From NCBI GenBank assembly GCA_023846275.1, contig CM043871.1:29728569-29792568 (forward strand): a stretch of 64,000 bases of DNA, read 5' to 3'. The translations under genes and the position numbers were made by a program. Below, piece after piece: positions 52,501-62,430 of the stretch (position 1 is the first letter of the stretch; the number at the start of each line of letters is the position of its first letter). Under the pieces are notes generated by a model, which ran no database searches, was not told the origin of the DNA, and saw only the letters and a list, made by a program, of their open reading frames with translations. The stretch comes from Vanilla planifolia (lineage: Eukaryota > Streptophyta > Magnoliopsida > Asparagales > Orchidaceae).

Positions 52501-52751
52501 ATACCAAAAATAAACCCGAGCTGTCTTCTCTTAAAAAGTAAAAGGATCAAGTGAAGTTAGCATGTCATACATTTTCCGCCACCAAAAATGTGATGGATGG
52601 TTTTCTGGCGCCCAAATAGCTTATTCATCTTTTCGGAAACCAAATCTTTGCCATTTGAGAAACCTCCAGACATCTGCTTTGGTACCGCATCAGCAATGGA
52701 TTCAATTTTGTCCCATAATTTCTCAGCACTTTTCCCCTTATGATCATGCAT
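34933..52751 (-). CDS. RTNLB: Reticulon-like protein B (five coding exons)
   Basis: Plant reticulons insert hydrophobic hairpins into the ER membrane and bend it into tubules. Exons on the - strand are 52751-52571, 52437-52257, 52190-52049, 48379-48310 and 35102-34933, with all junctions GT..AG and in frame, giving 247 residues, the usual RTNLB size. Residues 1-60 are the cytosolic N-terminus ending LFGRQK..GGGK. The reticulon domain starts at SADLLLWRNKK (61-71). The first hairpin is about 75-115 and the second about 162-205 (VVLGLWAAAIIGSWCNFLTV). The C-terminus has LYEKYEDQVDEF and LSKIPKG, and ends KKAD, a KKXX-type ER-retention signal. Introns 1-4 are 133, 66, 3669 and 13,207 bp; the last two are swollen by repeats. 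An acceptor just before the ATG shows a non-coding first exon. Confidence 0.95.
35103..38036 (-). other. RTNLB intron 4, left part
   Basis: AT-rich intron DNA with no domain recognised. Minus-strand frames at 35759-35953 and 35969-36211 have no family character. Confidence 0.45.
38037..38400. repeat. 176-bp tandem duplication
   Basis: The segment from CAACTATTGTATCACTTTCT to GGAGACACTGAA recurs directly 176 bp later. The second copy carries a 14-bp insertion after CTTGCACTC. Copies are about 90% alike by eye. Confidence 0.88.
38950..41620 (+). mobile_element. Compact LTR element with primer-binding site
   Basis: A left LTR-like block (about 38950-40355) ends TTGAAATCA. Two bases later, TGATATCAAAGCAA (40357-40370) matches the methionine-tRNA primer-binding site TGGTATCAGAGC of plant LTR elements with two changes. 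A right block (about 40855-41580) is a diverged copy of the left: AGATCATGCATTTTGGGTGA at 39669 pairs with AGATCATGTACTGTAGGTGA at 41409, a constant offset of about 1740 bp. Only about 0.5 kb lies between the blocks, with no gag or pol. It is therefore TRIM-like or internally deleted. The outer ends and a target duplication were not resolved. Confidence 0.6.
41583..42935. repeat. Old ~860-bp direct duplication
   Basis: About 41583-42095 and about 42440-42935 follow the same course. Both have a C-rich opening, then CCATGT.TACAA.ATTAAAACAAA, GAATTCAT.CAATTTTAT and finally AATATCCAAGGAACAATAAG. They are clearly diverged with many indels. They may be remnants of a tandem duplication or two copies of one transposon. 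Confidence 0.7.
43410..43570. repeat. Diverged outlying copy of the 277-bp repeat
   Basis: The run CTCTCTATCTTTCTCATTTC through AGGAAGAGTTGGGACCTTGA to CTATAACA resembles the middle of the 277-bp tandem unit to its right, but is more diverged. Confidence 0.5.
44348..46258. mobile_element. Solo LTR, 1911 bp, with 5-bp target duplication
   Basis: The element begins TGTTGTACCC and ends TTACATCA (TG..CA). It is flanked on both sides by ATGGT (44343-44347 and 46259-46263). Removing the element and one ATGGT restores the tandem unit, as the uninterrupted copy at 43854-44130 shows. The interior is much more GC-rich than its host. It has a TATA-like CTATATATATAGG at about 45672-45684, and near its 3' end the CAATTCACCCCTCCCC run common in plant Ty1/copia LTRs. 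There is no internal domain or second LTR, so it is the product of LTR-LTR recombination. Short open frames inside it are not genes. Superfamily (copia, SIRE-like) is inferred. Confidence 0.88.
45286..45515. repeat. 92-bp GC-rich tandem repeat inside the solo LTR
   Basis: GGCGCAGATCAAGCCCGCCC at 45295 recurs at 45387, and a third, partial and diverged copy starts at 45479, giving a period of 92 bp. Each unit contains GATCCAACGGGCGAGAGTAA and CAGCGCCGTTCGTTCAGCGC. These lie just upstream of the LTR's TATA-like box, where LTR enhancer repeats usually sit. Confidence 0.93.
46486..46517. repeat. (AT)n microsatellite
   Basis: About 16 AT units, followed within 40 bp by a second, shorter AT tract. 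Confidence 0.92.
47354..47435. repeat. 48-bp direct duplication
   Basis: GGATTGGGTGGTTCACACTA at 47354 recurs with two or three changes at 47402, both ending AGAGGAAATAA. Confidence 0.88.
48310..48379 (-). CDS. RTNLB: RTNLB exon 4 (second hairpin)
   Basis: Acceptor ATCTGTAG, donor GTAACT. It encodes VVLGLWAAAIIGSWCNFLTV then LYV, the hydrophobic core of the second reticulon hairpin. At 70 bp, with introns of 3.7 and 13.2 kb on its sides, it is a likely candidate for skipping; loss would shift the frame. Confidence 0.95.
48380..50690 (-). other. RTNLB intron 3, left part
   Basis: AT-rich intron DNA, no domain recognised. Confidence 0.5.
50691..51530. repeat. 380-bp tandem repeat in RTNLB intron 3
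   Basis: ACAATTGGTGTTGCACAAAC starts units at 50691 and 51071. A partial third unit starts at 51452, giving a period of 380-381 bp. Units share the landmarks AACATTGCTGGCAAATCAAA, ATTCCTCTCT.CAATTCGTCT and GCATTTGATAG.CATGGAGCT. Copies are about 90% alike by eye. The unit has no coding frame. Confidence 0.93.
52049..52190 (-). CDS. RTNLB: RTNLB exon 3 (inter-hairpin loop)
   Basis: Acceptor CTCTTCAG, donor GTAAGA. It encodes SPSDVPRLVLPNELFVNVAV and onward to DLKIFIM, the conserved loop between the hairpins and the start of hairpin two. Confidence 0.95.
52257..52437 (-). CDS. RTNLB: RTNLB exon 2 (first hairpin)
   Basis: Acceptor ATTTGTAG, donor GTATGC. It encodes ADLLLWRNKKISSGALIGAT and the rest of the first hydrophobic hairpin, to SGLMN. 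The intron to exon 3 is only 66 bp, close to the plant minimum. Confidence 0.95.
52571..52751 (-). CDS. RTNLB: RTNLB exon 1 (N-terminus)
   Basis: ATG at 52751, donor GTATGA after residue 60. It encodes MHDHKGKSAEKLWDKIESIA and onward to FGRQKTIHHIFGGGK. The ATG is the second to fourth base after an acceptor (TTGAACAG), so translation starts at the very beginning of this exon and the 5' leader is spliced in from upstream. Confidence 0.9.
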
Positions 52752-53219
52752 TCTGTTCAATAAGCAAACACACCTACTCCGAACAATAAGCGATCTATAT
52801 TAAGACCAATACATAGACGCATGCAATTTAAAATACGCATCAACAAACCCCAATAATCAATTTAAAATAAACTTGTCGCAAACACTCGACTATTTTCGAG
52901 CCAACAATGCCCGAAGTTGGGCTTTATTTGTTCACACCATGCTTTCTGTAACCAATAATGATCAGTGTTTCAACCCAATAAAAAAGGGGCAGGTGCCCAT
53001 CATGGCTATTTAAAAGAAAAGCAAAGCAACTATATCATAAACAAGAAATCAAGATAAAGTTATAGAGAAGCAAAAGTCTCGTCACCTGCACTCGCAGAAG
53101 AAAACATCAAATACACAATAAAGCAGACAAAAAAGGCTTGATGGCCAGCAAAAAACATAAAAAAAAAAGGGCACAATAAAATTCCAGATCAAAAAATGTA
53201 ATCAAGTAAAAAAAACTAC

Positions 53220-53540
53220 CTAACAGCAACAGATCGGGAAACAAATCGTATAAGAGACGACTCAAGCCAAAACTGTTCTCGATGTAGCACAGTCCAGACT
53301 ACCCGTCACCAATCGCAGAGAACGAAACAGAATTACTTTTGAGATGAAGAAAAGTGTGGTCGGTGCTCCAGAGCGTCGAGATGAAATAAAGCCACTAAGA
53401 TAACCTCACAAAAGGTTCGGTCAGTCGCCGGCGTTGGCGTCCGTTGGACAAAGACGACGACTGTCGGAGAGCACTTTGAAATGACTGACGAAGCCTTCAA
53501 TGTATTGACCCAACCAGTCAGCATTCAAATAAAATTTCCA
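53220..53540 (-). other. RTNLB: Probable non-coding first exon of RTNLB
   Basis: A GC-richer segment ends at donor GCTGTTAG/GTAGTT (53220/53219) and would join the acceptor at 52753 across a 467-bp intron. The 5' end is uncertain and no clear TATA box is seen. It contains a 63-codon upstream open frame, ATG at 53524 to stop at 53333, which would be in the leader if transcription starts beyond 53524. Confidence 0.5.
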
Positions 53541-53559
53541 AATCGTAGTTACATTAATC

Positions 53560-54200
53560 ATTACACCCCACGGCGCACCCACCGTGCATGACGTTCCTCA
53601 CATTGCTCAATGATCTCGGTGCAATTGGGTACATTTCGTACATAATACTTCCTTTACAGTTTAAGAATTTTCTATATTACAAAAGCTGCAAATTATTATT
53701 TTGAATAATAAAATTAAGTTGCGTTAACCGTTTTAAAAGCAAATTTAAATAAATTATAAATAATTCAGAGAAAGAAATCAAACGTTGGATCGATCGATGA
53801 TACAATTTGTTTTAGAATTCACATGTTATGTCTTGAATAGAAAAGAAGTATATGATATGTCTTATAACATATTATTTGTTTGACTACTGGCTTCGAATGA
53901 CCAAGGCAGCAACAAGGTACAACAGGCAAAATATTTAAAATAATTTTTTATCAAACTTTATTAAATCATTTATTATTTTAAAGATAGTTTATTTAAATTC
54001 ATAATTGAATAAATTTTGTTTTTATTTAAAATCCAAAAATTGGGTTTTTTTTTTATAAAAATTAGACCTTCAATTTTTTTAAATTGAAATATTGAGAACT
54101 TGGAAAACATTTACATATTAGAGTAATAACAGAACTTAGAGCTTTCAAAATATTTTTTTGTCACAATGATTTTTTTTCAAAATATATATAATTATGTAAA
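53560..54200. other. RTNLB upstream region
   Basis: Contains the promoter by position. GC-richer to about 53640, then AT-rich. No defined core element was recognised. Confidence 0.4.
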
Positions 54201-55360
54201 TACAATTAAATAGAAAATGTTGCATAATATTATTTTATTCTTTTTATTTTGAAAGAACTTATTTTAATTTGAGAAAAGTATGATAGATAAAATTCTTTTC
54301 TAGTAAAATATTTTTTATTCATTTAGATGATCTCAAATATTTTTGTGGTAGTTGAACAATACTTACATGAATATTATAATATCTTAAATAACCATCTTTT
54401 ATTAAAATGTAAAGTTGTTTAACTAACAACATTATTTGTAACAAAAAATAAATAAAAATAAATCCAAATAATAGCTAACATAATAGTCACAGTTTGCTTA
54501 TTTTTTATATCATGATTTTGTAAAAATAAAAGACAAAATCCTCCAAATCTATTTCTCTTATTATTTCTTTAAAATATTATATTATGATTATTTGTTTCTT
54601 TTAATTTTAAAATAAATGAGATAAGCCAATAATTGTAGGTTTAATAAACAAATTGTATATTAATATATGAAATTATATAATTGAGCCATATTACATATGA
54701 GATCAAATTTTTATAATATATACAAAAGGCAAAACCAATAGTGTGACTAACACCTACAAAAAAAATCATGTATACATAAATAAAAGTTTCATTTATAATT
54801 TCTTTTATTGTTACTTTCCTACATTTCTTATAAAATTAATTTTTTTTACCTTCGTTTACTTTAACTAATTTTAGAATAATAACATTAGGCATGTAAAATC
54901 AATTCTCTCATTGAATTATGCATTTTCAGAATCATTTTTTTTTTTGGATTATACATTTAATAAGTCTCATTTCCCATCCAGAAAACATTGAGACATCGTC
55001 CATTTTCCCTTGATAATGGTTTAGACATTTTTACATGTCACTTTATTTTTTTTGTTAATTTTATATTTTTTATTAATAATTTTCAAAATATTTGATAATT
55101 GTTTTCACTCTTATTATAATGCTTATAATAAAATATCAAACAAATATACTATATAAGAAAATTACAAATAAAATAATGTAACATTTGAAGGGTACATAAC
55201 ACACAAATTAAATAATTATACCATAGTATCAAGTCATTAAAGTATTATTTTACAAACTAATCAATTTATAAATGCTAAATGTTATTAACTTGTATACCAT
55301 CAAATATTAAATATATTCTCAATAAGATTCATAGATACACATCTTAAATTTCGGAAATAG
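54200..55360. repeat. Left copy of a ~1.2-kb diverged direct repeat
   Basis: Its course is followed by the copy at 57210-57674 plus 60700-61310. Paired landmarks include AAATCCAAATAATAG.TAACATA at 54458 and 57414, ATAAGCCAAT near 54623 and 57560, and the run from CTTATAATAAAATATCAAAC to TACCATCAAATATTAAATAT against its counterpart near 61070-61260. Probably two remnants of one LTR. Confidence 0.65.
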
Positions 55361-55866
55361 TGATCATATCTTAAGAAAATTCTTGCTTGCATATCTTCTC
55401 TTGAATGTTCTAGAGTTGAAGTAATCTTCTTTTTTTTCTTGTTTATAATTTTTTAAGTGTCTCTTTCATTTCTTGAAATGCTTAACTCATTAAATGAAAA
55501 AAAATGTTTCCAATTCTTTCAAATTTTTATTTAAAATTTCAAATCCATTATTTAATTTCTTAAATGTCTTTTCTTTTCTTCCAACATTTCCTTATCTTGA
55601 AATCGTTCAAGCAATTATCTTGAAAGTGTTCTCAACTTAATGTTTTTTTTGTTATAAGAGAAAGTATATTATCTTCATGTAATGAGAATAAAAAAAAATA
55701 ATTATGACATAAATTATTGTCAAGCTTAAATATATAACACATGAATAAAAACATGATTCTGGGTGAGTCCTTCAAGACTTAACAATTTTTAAAACACAAT
55801 CGATAGAAATAAATTATCACTCGCTCTTTCGTGTCATTGTGCCTGCTTGCCCGCATGCATGCATCA

Positions 55867-55869
55867 CAT

Positions 55870-55904
<35 letters not shown>

Positions 55905-56164
55905 AGAATTAGAGATTATCAACATATATAAAATAAGAATTATATATGAAAATATTTAAATATTAAAATTTGTCTTATCTTAGAAGAATAGTGACTTATG
56001 ACATACATGAGAAGACATATGTTATTGATATAATGCTATTTTAGTTAGTTTATTTAATATTTATTTGTTTTTATTATTCTCATTAAATATTATTTATTAT
56101 TTAGATTCATTTATTAAATATTTTATTTATTATTTATTTTATATATATTATAAAATATGCTATT

Positions 56165-56244
<80 letters not shown>

Positions 56245-56485
56245 AAATAAGAATTATATATGAAAATATCTAATATTAAAATTTGTCTTATCTTAGAAGA
56301 ATAGTAACTTATGGCATACATGAGAAGACATATGTTATTGATATAATGATATTTCAGTTAATTTATTTAATATTTTTTCGTTTTTATTATTCTCATTAAA
56401 TATTATTTATTATTTAGATTCATTTATTAAATATTTTATTTATTATTTTTTTTATATATATTGTAAGATATGTTATTAGCACATA
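55867..56485. repeat. ~314-bp duplication with CA/TA microsatellites
   Basis: A unit running from a CA tract through AAAATAAGAATTATATATGA, GTCTTATCTTAGAAGAATAG and GAGAAGACATATGTTATTGA to TGTTATTAGCACA occurs twice. The copies are about 314 bp apart and over 90% alike. CA tracts lie at 55871-55900 and 56168-56223; the second runs into a TA tract. Confidence 0.92.
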
Positions 56486-57209
56486 GAGATATAGAGTGAT
56501 AATAAGGATGAATAAGCATTCATCATGATATGATGAATATTATGTATCGATATATATTTAGTATGAATAGAAGCATTGATAATATTTTTTATATAAGTTA
56601 AAATTGTAAGTAATGATATTATAGATATCATATAATATTGTATTAATAAAAAATAGGAAAATACGAATTAGAAGAAGTAATATCATTTCCCTTAGGAGTG
56701 GTTTATGTCCTCCATTCCACATAATTACTCTTCTTACTATAGAAATTAATAAATAATATAGGCAGGTGGATAGGAAAGGCCAATAGAGGCACATGCTTGA
56801 AGAGATATTATGCTTATTAAAAATGAGAAGCACAAGAATTTGCTATAGTGATAGTTTTGTGGAACAATTTATATGGCCACATCCCTTGCATATTTTAAAC
56901 ACCATTTATTCTTTTAAAATAAAAGATTTGTTAGAGGGAGTTGCAATGCTTTTGATTTACATTGTGCACTTAGACAACAAAAATGCTTCTTTAACTGAAT
57001 AAATATTAGATGATGTTACAAGGCTTTAGTAGTGGGGGCAACAAAGACTTTGATATGATTAGTAGACTAAACTTTGAGATCTTATGGGGAGAATTTTATC
57101 CATTTCTTTGAAATGGTATGTTATAAAATATACTAAGGAGAAGATGATAGATGATTTGCTAAGTATAATAAATAAAAAAATGCCACTTTAAATTTATTTA
57201 TGTTTTTAT
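56486..57209. other. AT-rich spacer
   Basis: Lies between the microsatellite duplication and the right direct-repeat copy. Open frames of 69-91 codons have no family character. Confidence 0.4.
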
Positions 57210-57687
57210 ATTTAAATCACTCGTTTTAATTTGAGAAAGATATAACATGTAAAAATTTGGAAAGCATAAATCAAGTGATCAAAAAATATTTATGTCACAA
57301 CAAAATAATACTTACACCAACATTTGCAACATCTTAATATAACCATCATTATTGACATTATAAAGTGATTTGACTAATAGCATTCTTCACATTTAAAATA
57401 CATAAAGATAAAATCCAAATAATAGATAACATAGTATCCATAATTCACTATTGCATCATAATTTTGTAAAAGTTAAGATAAAATCCTTTAAATTCATTTC
57501 CCTTATTATTCCCCTGGAGTCTAATGTTGTGATTTTTCAATATTAAACTACAATAGACTAAGCCAATCGATACAAGATTAGCAAATAAACTACTTATACA
57601 AATTAATATATTTTTTGTCATGTCACATGCTAAGCCAAAGTTTCATTATATGAATATTAAACTAAATAAATAAATGTTACACCCCAT

Positions 57688-57688
<1 letters not shown>

Positions 57689-57721
<33 letters not shown>
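57689..57721. repeat. 33-base T run
   Basis: An uninterrupted T tract 14 bp inside the left end of the 3-kb solo LTR. Confidence 0.9.
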
Positions 57722-57725
<4 letters not shown>

Positions 57726-58535
57726 ATATAGACAGCTCAGATCGTCCCATACCAACCTGAGTAGCCTACGAAAAACATAGGATATAACACATCATTACAC
57801 ACCTACTTTCCTTAACTATGTGGATCCCATCTCCTGGGCACACCGTCAAATCAGGTTCATGACTCCTGAATTAACTGATGAACTCGCGCAATGTTACTCC
57901 TACTAGACCCAATACTCCTAACCCATACCGGTAGGAGAACCGATCTAATAGAAGTCTGAACCCCCAAGGTTAAGTTCCATAGTCATGTAATGACCTCACC
58001 ATCAACAAAAAAAAATATATAACATCCACCGATATGAAATGGCGCTCCACACACCATACCGTCAAGATAGAAAATAAGATAGTGTATAAAAATGTAACTC
58101 ATATGAAAAATCACAGTCCATCAATACCACATCATCCATACGAGTACATGAGTCAGAATCACCCTCACATAATACAAGACATAATAATAACAGTCTCACT
58201 GAATACATCCAACAGCAACAATCAACTAACCAGAATGTCTCAGAAAATCACAGATCAGATCTCCTCTACTAGCCTACTGATCACGATCCCACCTAAAGCT
58301 GGGTGGCGTCAAGTCTGCCGAGCCACTGGAAAAATATGGATAATAAAAGAATGAGCTACGCCCAGTAGGAAAGACAGCTAGTAAAAAAAAAACTCTCATG
58401 CAAGAGAAGGATAATAGCAAGAGTATAGAAATACAGCATAACAATATAGGGTGGAAAGGCACTCTCAGTCCCAGACTCTGACCAACCACAGTCACCCCCA
58501 GTCACACCAGAGTAGCTCTCCTCTGTGCTCCCAGG

Positions 58536-58630
58536 CAGCATGCCAGCGGGACACGCCCATCTCTGTGCACGCATGGCGCCTAGGCAAAGCATGCCAGCGG
58601 GACACGCCCATCTCTACGCACGCATCACAA
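58536..58630. repeat. 51-bp tandem repeat in the 3-kb solo LTR
   Basis: GCATGCCAGCGGGACACGCC at 58538 recurs at 58589, each followed by CATCTCT..GCACGCAT. A further pair built on CACCCCTGCCAC and GCAGGCCTACAC lies at about 58723-58820. Confidence 0.9.
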
Positions 58631-61310
58631 CGCCTAGCACCCGACACCGCAGCGTCTCTCGTCAATCAATCTTCTGGAGACTATAGACAGAACCAGTCAC
58701 ATAGATCTCTAGCCAACGTGAGACACCCCTGCCACCCTCAGGCATGCAGGCCTACACACTTGGCTAGCCACGGCGAGTCACCCCTGCCACTGCCACTCTC
58801 AGGCGCGCAGGCCTACACTCATGGACCAGAAGAGATCGACTCAGCCACCGTCCCAAGAAGTCCTCTCCCAACAATTTCCATAGAAGCCACGCCCCTACAG
58901 TCATTGCCAAGCTCTAACTCCAAGATTCGGCAACATGTGTCCAGATACAACAAGGCGCATACCAGTCCACATGTATACTGTGGAAGCTAAGTCTGTACCG
59001 CACAGTTACCTACCACAACTACCCTAAAACATCATATAGGGCCTATAGTATTCCGGTCCAATATGCCAATCCATGAAATATGCCAACACTGAGTAAACTG
59101 ACTCAATCCATGTCATTGTCATCCAAGCAACACAAACTGTACCAAAATTCTGACTATTCTGGTAGCACCCAAGTGTCACACTTCCTTCCAACTAATCCAG
59201 CTGCACTGAATTTATGGGTAATTTCCAACAGTCAATTTCAACTTGGCTACGTGATTTCTAAAAATCACCTTTTTCTCACTTCAGGAAATTTTTAAATTCA
59301 AAAAAATCAATTTCCGCCCTTTATCCATTTTCCGAAATTCGGAATAAATTTCCGAATAAAATTTAAATTCCACATATATCCTTTTTCCGAAAATTCGGAT
59401 TAATTTCCGAATTAAATTTTCCTCCACGCCGTTCGTCCGCGCCGAATCCCGCTGAACCGGTTTTCACTGCCGGTTTGGAAACCTCGCGCTGAACCGCGAC
59501 ACCGCCGAACCAGATTCCTTAATAATCCGTTAATCGGTCGATGCTTAAATAAATATAATTACTAATGAATATTATATAAATACCATTAATTACTTAAATA
59601 AATTCGTAATTAATCTAAACCCTTCTCCTTCATCGGTCCGACGCCCGCGAACCCTAACCGACGCAATCGCCGACCAATCCAATCCTTCCGTCGATTTCCG
59701 ACGAACGCGAACAAGGAGAAACAAATCCGATGTTCGTACTATCCTAATGTTTCAATAATGCCACTAATTTCTAAGGTTCATTCAAAATTTCCGCCGAAGG
59801 AGTTCGCCCGTACGCCATTGCCGTATTGTGAGATTTAAGATTAATCCAACAATTAATTAACTAATTCAATGGCAACACTGATAATACAAATCCCTAACAT
59901 TTTCCTAAGCATTAACTAAATTTTTCGGCGAAATGGGAATTTTCCAGAAAATCCAAAATATGTAAAAGACGCAGATTAGCATTCAACTAAGTCCGATTTT
60001 TCATCCACATGCTTGTGTTCATTAAGCAAAATATTCAATGCTTTTAATTTCTACTAAATAACTAATTTAAATCTGACTTTCCTACCTTGCTCGCCGGCTA
60101 CGGTGAAGCTCGCACGCGATCAACCGCAGCTCCTCGCCGAACGAAACCGGTACCAAAATGCTCGCCTCTGTCCCACGAACCTCCGGTTACCAAAAGCCCC
60201 TTGGAAGGCTGCCGGAAAGTACCGCCGTTCGCCGCAAACACCTCGCCTCTAGCCGCCGTTCGAAACCCTAACAGCCGAACAGTTTAGGTTAAGTACCCGG
60301 CTTAAACCGGTAATAACCCGTTAAGACCCATTAAGCGCCGGTTGACCTTCCAAAAACGCCGCTTAACACCCGATCAGCCGGTTAATCTCCACCGCTGATC
60401 TCGCCCGTCCGATCCGCTTATCCGCGGCTTATCTAAACGCACGCGCAAACGCACCTCGGTGAACCGCCCCGCCTTCGCTGAACCGCTCCGGTCCGGTTCA
60501 CGAGCGTAAAAAAAAAACCAAATTCCGGTTTTAAAAAAAAAAAATCTCGGTGCTCCGAAAAAATCCCCAGAAAATTTCAGAAATTCCAATAGCCTCTAAT
60601 TGAGCTCCTGGCTCATCCTACTGTCAATCTGAAATCATCCAAGCCACAATTGAATTATTGAAGATTAAACATATAATTTTTATCGGGTATAACAATAAAG
60701 TAATTTAATTGGAAGTAAGAAATTCTTATAAAACTATCTTAATATCATTTTATTTTATTTCTCAATTTATTAGTCTCTTGCTTGCCTTTTTTTATTTAAT
60801 TGGCCCTTCAGTATCACCACTAAGTTGGGTATTATAGGTTAATCTCTTATTGTCAAGTTGTACATTTTTGAAATCCTTCCTCTTTAAGTTAAACCTTTTA
60901 TGAGTTTGTCTATTCAAACTCTTTTAGAACTTTGTTTTTTATCTTGATAATGTCTCAGATCTTTACATATATAGTACTTTATCTTTTGCACCTTTATATT
61001 TTCTAAGACCACTTTAACCATGTCAATTTTTTTTATAGAATGTTATTAGGCTCATCCTAATGCTTATAACAATTTTACTTACAAAACCATTTAATACCAC
61101 ATAATAAAATTGTGAATAAAATAAAGAAACATGTGAAAAATACATATCATATAAATAAAACGTCCATGTCATAACATCACAAATCACCAAAGTATCATTT
61201 TGTAAATCAATTAGTTCTTTGATGCCAAGGGTTACTAGTTTGCATACTATCAAATATCAAACATATGCTTCATAAGGTTTACAGATATGTACCTAAAATT
61301 TGATGTACTT

Positions 61311-62430
61311 TTCATGTCTGGGATTATATTTTTTCTATTATGATCTCCTATGAAATTCATAAAATTTGATTTTTTTCTCTCTTTGCGTTGTTCTTATAAA
61401 AGAAGTTTCCAAAATTCTTTCCCTCTGTTATAATCAAACCTTAATTTCCCTTAATTGCACCTATTTGATTCACTTTCTCTCTTAATTCCTCCTTTTACCT
61501 AAATACCCTCAATTGATGGAAATTTCTCATTTTATAATCCTTCGAGGTGTTTTTTGAGGTCCTCACTCCTTTTCCTCCTCCTTCTCAATTTGCAGTAAAA
61601 TTCTCCAAATCTTTAGTGCAAATGTTCCTCTTTTTTGCTCTAACATTTCATCTCCTTATTCTCATAATTCTACACATTTTCCCTTTCCAACATCACCTAT
61701 TTTCATGTTTTCCTATTAAGTTAGGGGAAGATGAAAAACATTATATTTTTAAATTAGAACTTTACGCTTAATTAAATTTTTTAAAATTTTATATCTAAAT
61801 AACCTCAAAAAAATAGTTAGACAACTTTAAAATTTTCTATTCTTTAAACTTTACATATACAATTTTTTTATAATTTTTTGAAATTATCTAATATTTTTAA
61901 TAATTTTGTTTTACTAAAAATCATATCAATTTTATTTCCTTATAGGTTTAATGCCTTATTTTATTATTGATAAATATCCTTTTTTTATCAAATATGTACT
62001 ATTAGAGTTCTAATAAGATGCACTATGTTTTCATAATTCTTTTTCCTTTATAAAAATATTACTTCAAATTTGTTTTATAACTTTGGCAATATGTTTTATG
62101 ATCAATTCAAGTCTAAATTTTATGAAATTTGTAACATTAAGTTTATAATAATTTGAATTTTTTTATTTGACATTCACTTCCACTTTATATATCATGACCC
62201 TTTTTTAAAGATATAGATTTTTAAAAACTTTTCATAATTCATAAAAATTGTTAAAATTTTTAATATTACTTTGATAAAATTCCCTTTCTTCTAATGATAT
62301 TGATAACTCACTTTTCTCCTTTAAGCTTTGATCCATAATTTAATAAACATATTTTAAATTTTATTATTAAATAATTTAACTTTTTTAAAATAAAATTAAT
62401 TAAATAATACTCACAGCTCTAGGTGTTATA
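61311..62430 (-). mobile_element. Probable 3' LTR remnant of the gypsy element to the right
   Basis: On the - strand a purine tract (AAAGAGGGAGAAATA, 62445-62431) is followed by TATAACACCT, one or two changes from the TGTAACACC start of many gypsy LTRs. Downstream sequence is AT-rich and unstructured; the LTR's far end was not found. Confidence 0.45.

Larger units (their letters stand above)
57675..60694. mobile_element. Solo LTR, 3020 bp, with 5-bp target duplication
   Basis: Starts TGTTACACCCC and ends GGGTATAACA, near-perfect inverted ends with TG..CA. It is flanked by ATAAA on both sides (57670-57674 and 60695-60699). A 33-base T run follows the left end; read on the - strand it is an A run just before the right end. 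The interior is GC-rich in its right half (about 59420-60500). Short terminal TGTTACACCC and a length near 3 kb suit LTRs of Tekay/Del-type Ty3/gypsy chromoviruses, but this is inference. No gag, pol or second LTR is present. Open frames inside, including 179 codons at 58451-58990, have no family character. Confidence 0.82.
57210..61310. repeat. Right copy of the direct repeat, split by a solo LTR
   Basis: The offset to the left copy is about 2.95 kb before 57674 and about 5.97 kb after 60700. The jump of about 3.02 kb equals the inserted LTR plus its target duplication. This dates the insertion after the duplication. Confidence 0.65.

Noticed and set aside
58451..58990. 179-codon open frame
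   Set aside because: Lies wholly in the 3-kb solo LTR, is low-complexity Ser/His/Pro-rich and overlaps tandem repeats.
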